From Acidobacteriota bacterium (lineage in GTDB: Bacteria; Acidobacteriota; Terriglobia; Terriglobales; Acidobacteriaceae), in the NCBI GenBank assembly GCA_021810735.1, contig JAJZIF010000260.1, positions 1 to 5,938 on the forward strand: DNA of 5,938 nucleotides. Direction: 5' to 3'. The position numbers were made by a program, and so were the translations under genes. Every line of letters starts with the position of its first letter. Positions within the stretch are counted from its first letter, which is position 1. Below the pieces are notes generated by a model. That model searched no databases and was not told where the DNA came from. It saw only the letters and a list, made by a program, of their open reading frames with translations. Positions 1-4,289 of the stretch are shown here, piece by piece.

Positions 1-3
1 AGG

Positions 4-121
4 AGTTTGTTGAAAAACAGAATTTCGGCCAAGAACCTACCCAATCCATTGCGTGGGTCAGTTTGCCGTTACACAATTTGCTGCGCCTCGCTCGATGCTT
101 CGGCGCGTTTTTCAACAAACT
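4..121. repeat. MITE-like element with 15-bp terminal inverted repeats
   Basis: The ends are perfect inverted repeats: AGTTTGTTGAAAAAC at 4-18 and its exact complement at 107-121. One more pair (G2 with C123) extends the match across a single mismatch. The interior holds no credible coding sequence. It can fold into two further hairpins: 39-43 with 54-58 (ACCCA/TGGGT), and 83-87 with 102-106 (GCGCC/GGCGC), the second abutting the right arm. A short, non-coding, TIR-bounded, internally folded unit is typical of non-autonomous miniature transposable elements, and TTTTTCAACA-type ends are common in insertion sequence termini. The left flank has only three bases in this window, so a target-site duplication cannot be tested. 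It could instead be an extragenic palindromic repeat or a terminator of an upstream gene. Confidence 0.5.
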
Positions 122-147
122 GCTAGGGGCACCGTGGAGATGTTCTG

Positions 148-199
148 ATCCCGCTCAAGCCAACGGAAGGCTTGAATGGAGCACCCGCGTGAGCGGGAT
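148..199. repeat. Nested palindromes upstream of bacilliredoxin gene
   Basis: A perfect 10-bp inverted repeat, ATCCCGCTCA (148-157) and TGAGCGGGAT (190-199), encloses a second perfect 6-bp hairpin, CAAGCC (156-161) with GGCTTG (169-174), which has a 7-nt loop. The two stems share two bases, so they are nearly but not fully compatible. The outer right arm ends 18 bp before a possible -10 hexamer at 217-222 and would overlap the -35 region. It could be an operator, the remains of an interspersed repeat next to the TIR element, or an RNA structure. The inverted repeats are directly visible; any role is inference. Confidence 0.45.
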
Positions 200-216
200 G
201 GGCAGGGTCGGCTTGG

Positions 217-222
217 TAGAAT
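217..222 (+). promoter_or_regulatory. Possible -10 box for bacilliredoxin gene
   Basis: TAGAAT matches the sigma-70 -10 consensus TATAAT at five of six positions and lies 35 bp before the ATG at 258. That would give a short leader containing the GGAGG at 243-247. No good -35 hexamer is visible at the expected spacing (194-199 reads CGGGAT), so this is weak. Confidence 0.22.
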
Positions 223-257
223 AGGAAAAGGCGAATGGGCCTGGAGGATTGAGGCGA

Positions 258-683
258 ATGTATCCAGAGATTATGGTGATTCCGATGCGCGAAGAGCTGA
301 CGCGGGCCGGCATCAAGGAGACGCGGACGGCGGCGGAAGTGGATGCGGCTCTGGCTGCTCCCGGCACGACGATGGTGGTGGTGAATTCGATCTGCGGCTG
401 CGCGGCGGGCAAGATGCGGCCGGGCGTGCGGCTGGCGCTGCAAAACCCGGTGCTGCCGGACCAGTCGATTACGGTGTTTGCGGGGCAGGATCGCGAGGCG
501 ACGGAGCGTGCGCGCTCGTATTTTGAGGGGAATCCGCCGTCGTCGCCGGCCGTGGCGATTTTGCGGGATGGAAAGCTGGTGTACCTGATGCAGCGTTTCG
601 TGATTGAGAACAACACGGCGCAGGCAATCGGGGCGGAGCTGGCGCGGGCGTTTAACGAGTTCTGCGCGAAGACGACTGCGTAA
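258..683 (+). CDS. Bacilliredoxin (BrxA/BrxB, YphP/YqiW family)
   Basis: This 141-residue cytoplasmic thioredoxin-fold protein belongs to the YphP/YqiW (DUF1094) family, whose characterised Bacillus members remove bacillithiol from S-bacillithiolated proteins. The signature is clear: VVNSICGCAAGKMRPG around residues 41-56 carries the Cys46-Gly-Cys48 active site. Next come TVFAGQDREAT (72-82) and the PPSSPAVAIL stretch (93-102), with a proline placed like the thioredoxin-fold cis-proline. A further Cys136 sits near the C-terminus, where Bacillus homologues also have one. The length is normal for the family and nothing is missing. I chose ATG 258 over TTG 249 because GGAGG at 243-247 is 10 nt from the ATG but only 1 nt from the TTG; a second purine run, GAGG at 251-254, also precedes the ATG. 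It is monocistronic, closed by the terminator at 708-739. The family call is very secure. Whether the partner thiol is bacillithiol in this organism is inference. Confidence 0.95.
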   Translation: MYPEIMVIPMREELTRAGIKETRTAAEVDAALAAPGTTMVVVNSICGCAAGKMRPGVRLALQNPVLPDQSITVFAGQDREATERARSYFEGNPPSSPAVAILRDGKLVYLMQRFVIENNTAQAIGAELARAFNEFCAKTTA

Positions 684-707
684 ATTCTGGAAGGCTGCAA
701 GACGGAG

Positions 708-739
708 AGGCTGCGCGAGGCGCAGCCTTTTCTGTTTTT
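708..739 (+). terminator. Intrinsic terminator of bacilliredoxin gene
   Basis: A perfect 9-bp stem, AGGCTGCGC (708-716) with GCGCAGCCT (720-728), has a 3-nt loop. It is followed by a T-rich tail (TTTCTGTTTTT, 729-739). It begins 25 bp after the stop codon at 681-683 and has the textbook form of a Rho-independent terminator on the plus strand. Confidence 0.85.
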
Positions 740-753
740 GCGGGTAGAAATGC

Positions 754-782
754 GAAAGGCACGGAGGGTATCCGTGCCTTTC
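754..782 (-). terminator. Hairpin between convergent genes, likely terminator of the peptidoglycan-binding-like gene
   Basis: A perfect 12-bp stem, GAAAGGCACGGA (754-765) with TCCGTGCCTTTC (771-782), has a 5-nt loop. It lies 39 bp beyond the stop codon of the minus-strand gene ending at 821. On the minus strand the stem ends in CCTTTC and is followed by GCATTTC, a weak U-tract, so it may terminate that gene. It could also back up the plus-strand terminator just to its left. Confidence 0.6.
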
Positions 783-805
783 GGGCATGATGGGACGAAG
801 AACGC

Positions 806-835
806 TTATCTGCGGACGATTTATCTGGGGACGAT
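806..835. repeat. 15-bp tandem duplication covering a stop codon
   Basis: TTATCTGCGGACGAT (806-820) is followed immediately by TTATCTGGGGACGAT (821-835), identical but for one base. The second copy holds the stop codon and last four codons of the minus-strand gene (Ile-Val-Pro-Arg-stop). The first copy repeats the same in-frame pattern just beyond it (Ile-Val-Arg-Arg-stop). Confidence 0.8.
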
Positions 836-1288
836 CTGGACAGCAGCCAGAGTGTCAGCGTAACTGATGGACGGCTGGGGCTGTTTCGTCTTGCTCGTGT
901 TCTGGGCGCGGGCTTCGTCGACCTTGGGGCCAAGGCCGAGCTTGATGAGGGCGCGCGCGTCGGGCATCAGCCGGGTCTGCCAGCCGTGATCGGCCTGATA
1001 TTTGCGCATGGCGTCCTGGGTTTTGGCGTCCCAGAGGCCGTTTGGCTCGCCGGCAAGGTAGTGCTTCTTGATCAGGGCGGCCTGGATCTGGCGCACGCGA
1101 TCGGAGGTCATGCCGCGCTGGCCGCGGATGTAGTGATGCACATAGCGGCGATGGGGGTGGTATTGGGGGTGATGGTAACGGTAGTGCCGGTGAGCGATGG
1201 GGCTACGATGGCTGCGGGCGGCCAGAGCGGGAGTGGCCAGCAGGGCAACGCTGAGGAGGAGTAGGTGCCAGCGGCGCAAAAGGGGCAT
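821..1288 (-). CDS. Exported His-rich protein with peptidoglycan-binding-like domain
   Basis: This small protein of 155 residues appears to be secreted. Residues 1-23 form a signal peptide: RR near the start, a leucine-rich core, and a cleavage site after ATPALA. Residues 27-53 are extraordinarily rich in His, Arg and Tyr (nine His in about 27 residues). Residues 63-121 resemble a peptidoglycan-binding domain of the PF01471 type: VRQIQAALIKKHYLAG, then NGLWDAKTQDAMRKYQ with the usual G-x-W/F, T-x-x-A and F/Y-Q positions, then a short C-terminal helix. The last ~30 residues are polar and unassigned. The likely role is cell-wall association; no catalytic domain is present. I chose ATG 1288 over the adjoining TTG 1291 because GAGG (1300-1297 on this strand) is 8 nt from the ATG. 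The SD is embedded between U8 and U6 runs. It lies downstream of the protease gene but is separated from it by a terminator, so it probably has its own promoter. Confidence 0.78.
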   Translation of the reverse strand: MPLLRRWHLLLLSVALLATPALAARSHRSPIAHRHYRYHHPQYHPHRRYVHHYIRGQRGMTSDRVRQIQAALIKKHYLAGEPNGLWDAKTQDAMRKYQADHGWQTRLMPDARALIKLGLGPKVDEARAQNTSKTKQPQPSISYADTLAAVQIVPR

Positions 1289-1357
1289 CAAAAAAACCTC
1301 AAAAAAAATGAATCCTTACTCCTGCAGATTATTCATCGAATCGTAAAAATGCAATGC

Positions 1358-1391
1358 AAGAAAGAACCGGCTCCCAAAAAGAGAGCCGGTT
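1358..1391 (-). terminator. Intrinsic terminator of HtrA/Deg protease gene
   Basis: On the minus strand a perfect 9-bp GC-rich stem (AACCGGCTC 1383-1391 paired with 1365-1373) has a 9-nt loop and is followed by CTTTCTT. It begins about 20 bp after the protease stop codon (1411-1413). It separates the protease from the downstream peptidoglycan-binding-like gene. The remaining bases, 1289-1357, are AT-rich and would have to hold that gene's promoter, but I see no convincing hexamer pair there. Confidence 0.78.
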
Positions 1392-1410
1392 TGGTAACAG
1401 GTTGGTTCCA

Positions 1411-2973
1411 TTACGGGAGGGTGCCACCGACGTAGCTGGTGCCTCCGCTGGGATCCTGAGGATTGACCAACTGGAGGGCGACGTCGTCACCCGGCTTGAG
1501 TCCGGCAACGATGGCGCGGAATTCCGCTACGTTGTTGACGGGATGGCGGTTGATGGCGGTGATGACCATGCCCTGGGCGCCTGCGAGGCCGAGCTGGCGG
1601 TCCGCAAAGGAACCGGGCTGTACGGACTGAATAAGGACGCCGTGCAGGTCCGCCGGAGCTCCCTGAGGCAGGTCGCTGACGGTGATGCCGAGCTTGACGG
1701 GCCCGGTCATACCTGGGCCGCTGGACGAACCCTCGCCGGCGCCGCCACTCTTGAGCAGCTTTTCGAGCTCCGTGCGGCTGATGACGCCGACGTCGGCGGT
1801 CTTGTGCTGGCCGTTGTCGATGTAGCCGAGGGTGACCGAGGAGCCGGGCTTCTTGGCGGTGATGACGTTGACCAGATCATCGCCATTCTTGATGGGCTGG
1901 CCGTTGACGCTGGTGATGATGTCCCCTGCCTTGAGGCCGGCTTTCTGGGCGGGAGTGCCGGGAACGACGCTGCTGATGAGCACACCGGAGGTAAAGCCGT
2001 AGACATGGGCGACGGCCGGGGGCAGATTCTCCTGGAACTGGATGCCGAGGCTGCCGCGGATGACCTTGTGTTCGGGGCCGATGAGCTGGTTGTAGACGCC
2101 GATGACGGTATTGGCAGGCATGGCAAAGCCCATGCCCTGGAAGCCGCCGGTCTCAGTGTAGATAGCGGTGTTGACGCCGATGACCTGGCCCTTCATGTTG
2201 ACGAGCGGGCCGCCGGAGTTGCCGGGATTGATGGCGGCATCGGTCTGGAGATAGTGCTTGAACTGCTGGGATGCGCCGGGTCCGAGGGTACGGTTTTTCG
2301 CCGAAATAATACCGGCGGTGACGGTCTCAGTCAGGCCGAGGGGCGCGCCGATGGCGATGACCTGGTCGCCGACCTGAATGGAGGAGGAGTTGCCCATCTG
2401 GACGGTCGGGAGCGGGTGGCCGACGTTGATCTTGATGACTGCGAGGTCCGTGTCCTTGTCAAACCCCACGACCTGGGCGGGATGACCGACCGATCCCGGA
2501 GGGTCAGACTTGAGCTTGACGAGGATGCTGGTGGCTCCGCGGATGACGTGGTAGTTGGTGATGATGTAGCCATGGGGATCAACGATGAAGCCGGAGCCGA
2601 GGGCCTCGCGGACCTGGTTGTCCTGATTGGGCTGGCCGGGCTGCATGCCAAAGAAGTGCTGGAAGAACTGCTGCATGCCGTTGTTTCCGCCGGGGCCATA
2701 CTGCTGGAACTGTTGCGTCTGCTTGGGCACGGTTTCGGTGCTGATATTGACGACAGCCGGGCTGACTTCCTTGGCGATCCTGGTGAAATTGGTGGCGAGA
2801 TCGACCGGAGGCGGAATTTTGAGCGGAGCCGCATCAGAGCTGTTGACCTTGGTCTGGCCATGGACCCCGTTTGCAACCAGGGAGCCGATGAGAATGCCGC
2901 CGGACAGGGTTGCAAGAATAGTGAACGTAAAAGCGAGACGACGCGTGCGCAGCCGTCTGAGCAAAGATTTCAT
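1411..2973 (-). CDS. htrA: HtrA/Deg-family (Do-like) periplasmic serine protease, two PDZ domains
   Basis: This 520-residue member of peptidase family S1C degrades or refolds damaged envelope proteins. Residues 1-12 are basic, and 13-36 form a signal anchor or uncleaved signal peptide. The trypsin-like domain spans about 62-300. Its catalytic triad is His142 (ITNYHVI), Asp176 (DKDTDLAVI) and Ser253 (NPGNSGGPL), spaced as in DegP/DegQ. A Gln/Asn/Gly/Phe-rich insert at 85-120 (ending FFGMQPGQPNQ) matches the long LA loop of the family. PDZ1 covers about 305-400 (GTPAQKAGLKAGDIITSVNG) and PDZ2 about 425-505 (QPGSFADRQLGLAGAQGMVI), joined by a Gly/Ser-rich linker at 409-425. All key residues are present, so it should be active. 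ATG 2973 is preceded by GAGG at 2988-2985, an 11-nt spacing that is slightly long. The gap to the upstream permease gene is 142 bp and contains a hairpin and a candidate -10 box, so separate transcription is likely. The gene symbol is the generic family name; degP, degQ and mucD orthologues cannot be told apart here. Confidence 0.96.
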   Translation of the reverse strand: MKSLLRRLRTRRLAFTFTILATLSGGILIGSLVANGVHGQTKVNSSDAAPLKIPPPVDLATNFTRIAKEVSPAVVNISTETVPKQTQQFQQYGPGGNNGMQQFFQHFFGMQPGQPNQDNQVREALGSGFIVDPHGYIITNYHVIRGATSILVKLKSDPPGSVGHPAQVVGFDKDTDLAVIKINVGHPLPTVQMGNSSSIQVGDQVIAIGAPLGLTETVTAGIISAKNRTLGPGASQQFKHYLQTDAAINPGNSGGPLVNMKGQVIGVNTAIYTETGGFQGMGFAMPANTVIGVYNQLIGPEHKVIRGSLGIQFQENLPPAVAHVYGFTSGVLISSVVPGTPAQKAGLKAGDIITSVNGQPIKNGDDLVNVITAKKPGSSVTLGYIDNGQHKTADVGVISRTELEKLLKSGGAGEGSSSGPGMTGPVKLGITVSDLPQGAPADLHGVLIQSVQPGSFADRQLGLAGAQGMVITAINRHPVNNVAEFRAIVAGLKPGDDVALQLVNPQDPSGGTSYVGGTLP

Positions 2974-3026
2974 ATTGGGTCTAACCTCGTATCGTCGTTC
3001 AGATGCGTAAAAACAATCCCGTCATC

Positions 3027-3032
3027 AGTATA
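3027..3032 (-). promoter_or_regulatory. Possible -10 box for HtrA/Deg gene
   Basis: On the minus strand TATACT matches TATAAT at five of six positions and sits about 54 bp before the protease ATG, giving a plausible ~47-nt leader. No TTGACA-like hexamer is present at 16-18 bp upstream, and I see no clear envelope-stress (RpoE-type) -35 element. The call is tentative. Confidence 0.25.
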
Positions 3033-3062
3033 TAGATCGGGTACGGACAGAAGTATGAGCGT

Positions 3063-3081
3063 GGCCGCCTCGCATGCGGCC
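3063..3081. terminator. GC-rich hairpin downstream of EamA gene
   Basis: GGCCGC (3063-3068) pairs with GCGGCC (3076-3081) across a 7-nt loop. It lies 35 bp past the permease stop codon. In the permease direction it has no U-tract. In the plus direction it is followed by TCTTGGTTTTT, which looks more like a terminator. It may be bidirectional, or simply a transcript-stabilising structure. Confidence 0.4.
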
Positions 3082-3115
3082 TCTTGGTTTTTAGACGCTG
3101 AAATTTGCAAATACG

Positions 3116-4069
3116 TCACAAGTCACGCATTTGCATGGACGTGGATTGGGAATGTGAAGGTTGCACCGGCGGGGCAACAATCTCAGTCAAGGCAATGCCG
3201 GCAAGAACGAAGAGCGCGCCGGCGAGGGCGCGTCCATGGAGCCCCTGGCCGAGGATGAGGAAGGATGTGAGCCAAGCGAAAACGGGTTCGAGAGCGAGGA
3301 TGAGGGCGGTGTGGGTTGCCGGCAGAATGCTCTGCGCCCAGGAGAGCACGGTGAAGGCGAGGGCGGTGGCGAGGATGGCTGTGATGCCGAGGGCGGCGAG
3401 GACCGTGGGCGTCCAGTGGACGTAAGGGTGCTCGAAGAACGGCAAGGAGACCGCCATGAAGAGCGCGCCGAAGCCGATCTGGAGGATGGCGAGCTGCTCA
3501 AAGGGAAAGCGCGGCGAAAAATGCGCGAGTGCGATGACCTGGAAGGCGAATCCGAGGGCGCAGAAGCAGGTGAGCAGGTCGCCGAGGTTCATCTGGCGAA
3601 AGGCGGCAAAGGAGACGGCGTGGCCAGCGGGGGCAGTCAGCAGAACGATGCCGATGAAGGCTGTGACGGCCCCGAGCCAGGCGTTCCAGCGGGGCAGAGC
3701 CGCGGAGGGTGGGCGCAGGCCGGGGATGACGGCAAGCATGGGGACAATGACGACGACCATCCCGGTGATGAAGGCGGATTTTGAGGGGGTGGTGAGGCGC
3801 AACCCGGCGGTCTGGAACTGATAGCCGGCGGCGAGGCAGAGGCCGACAATGGCCCCGGCGGCGATTACGGGGAGGCGCATCCGGCGAAAATGGCGGTGAT
3901 AGACGATGGCGAGGCAGAGGAAGCCCAGCGTCATGCGGATGAGATTGAAGAGCAGGGGAGAAATATCCGCCAGCGCGTTTTTGACGAGAACAAAGGTCGA
4001 TCCCCAGACGAAGACGATGGAGACGAGCAGCAGATGCGCGCGCAGAGAGTGGGGATGAGAGTAGCGCAT
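3116..4069 (-). CDS. EamA/DMT-superfamily permease (10 TM)
   Basis: This 317-residue inner-membrane protein of the drug/metabolite transporter superfamily has two EamA repeats, about residues 12-145 and 163-297. Together they give ten predicted membrane segments and a polar C-terminal tail. The family hallmark WGSTFVLVK lies in TM1 (22-30). GYQFQTAGLRLTTPSKSAFI (82-101) and EPVFAWLTSFLILG (261-274) are typical of the ends of each half. The usual LGE at the end of the EPVFA helix reads LGQ here (Gln275). Family members export amino acids, metabolites or drugs; the substrate cannot be read from sequence. For ATG 4069 the purine run AGGAG is only 2 nt away, unusually close. No better start exists nearby, because the next Met is at residue 46 inside the first repeat. 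The SD and start lie within an 11-nt sequence that can pair with an upstream copy (see 4068-4173). Confidence 0.93.
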   Translation of the reverse strand: MRYSHPHSLRAHLLLVSIVFVWGSTFVLVKNALADISPLLFNLIRMTLGFLCLAIVYHRHFRRMRLPVIAAGAIVGLCLAAGYQFQTAGLRLTTPSKSAFITGMVVVIVPMLAVIPGLRPPSAALPRWNAWLGAVTAFIGIVLLTAPAGHAVSFAAFRQMNLGDLLTCFCALGFAFQVIALAHFSPRFPFEQLAILQIGFGALFMAVSLPFFEHPYVHWTPTVLAALGITAILATALAFTVLSWAQSILPATHTALILALEPVFAWLTSFLILGQGLHGRALAGALFVLAGIALTEIVAPPVQPSHSQSTSMQMRDL

Positions 4070-4173
4070 TTCTCCTGATCCTATACGGCGCCTGAAATGT
4101 TACCAGTGCGGCCGTTCTCAGAAAGAGCGGCTGCAGCGGGCAAATCGGTCTCCCATACACCTTCAGGAGAAAT
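4068..4173 (-). promoter_or_regulatory. Candidate SD-sequestering leader structure of EamA gene
   Basis: ATTTCTCCTGA (4068-4078) and TCAGGAGAAAT (4163-4173) are exact 11-bp complements 84 nt apart. In the minus-strand transcript the upstream copy is complementary to the permease's Shine-Dalgarno (AGGAG) and the first two bases of its AUG. Between them lies an imperfect 11-bp hairpin, 4108-4118 with 4124-4134. The upstream copy can alternatively fold locally as GGAG-UAUUU-CUCC (4178-4166), or pair through CCUGAA with UUCAGG at 4096-4091. This suggests two exclusive states, start site masked or exposed. The complementarity is seen directly; regulation is inference, and no known riboswitch class is recognised. 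Confidence 0.35.
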
Positions 4174-4200
4174 ACTCCAGTGCGCCCGAGACATGACGGA

Positions 4201-4209
4201 AGCATAGCA
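4201..4209 (-). promoter_or_regulatory. Possible extended -10 promoter for EamA gene
   Basis: On the minus strand TGCTATGCT has the TGnTAnnnT form of an extended -10 (TATGCT matches TATAAT at four of six). Transcription would start near 4194 and give a ~125-nt leader that includes both arms of the 4068-4173 inverted repeat. There is no recognisable -35. Confidence 0.25.
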
Positions 4210-4271
4210 GCGACGTGATTTTTGGTGCGGCGAAAGTGTTTCGAAGATGGATGCGGATGAGTGGTCAGACC

Positions 4272-4280
4272 TGTTAGTAT
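4272..4280 (+). promoter_or_regulatory. Possible extended -10 promoter for GH28 gene
   Basis: TGTTAGTAT has the TGnTAnnnT form of an extended -10 box (TAGTAT matches TATAAT at four of six). It ends 9 bp before the ATG at 4290, so transcription would begin within a few bases of the start codon. No -35 match is visible. Confidence 0.3.
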
Positions 4281-4289
4281 GGCGGACGC

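Noticed and set aside
123..788. Minus-strand open frames of 181-221 codons over the bacilliredoxin gene
   Set aside because: Arg/His/Pro-rich translations with no motif, opposite a secure conserved gene; antisense artefacts.
1354..3258. Very long (634-codon) open frame on the plus strand opposite the HtrA/Deg gene
   Set aside because: The minus strand has a full-length protease with intact catalytic triad and PDZ domains. The plus frame translates to an Asp/Gly/Ala-rich string with no recognisable domain or ribosome-binding site, and crosses two intergenic gaps. This is the usual antisense artefact in GC-rich coding DNA.
3161..3784. 207-codon plus-strand open frame opposite the EamA gene
   Set aside because: It is a Glu/Gly/Asp-rich mirror of a hydrophobic membrane protein on the other strand, so it is a shadow frame.
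821..4069. A single three-gene operon on the minus strand (permease, protease, His-rich protein)
   Set aside because: The gaps are 142 and 122 bp. A good intrinsic terminator follows the protease gene, and a hairpin plus a candidate promoter lie between permease and protease, so separate units fit better.
4068..4173. The inverted repeat in the divergent region as a second MITE
   Set aside because: The arms are only 11 bp, differ from the ends at 4-121, and one arm includes the start region of a conserved gene, which an insertion would not readily produce.
4097..4207. 36-codon open frame in the divergent intergenic region on the plus strand
   Set aside because: It has no Shine-Dalgarno, no recognisable product, and sits in the region better explained as the permease leader and promoter. 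It is short enough to arise by chance.
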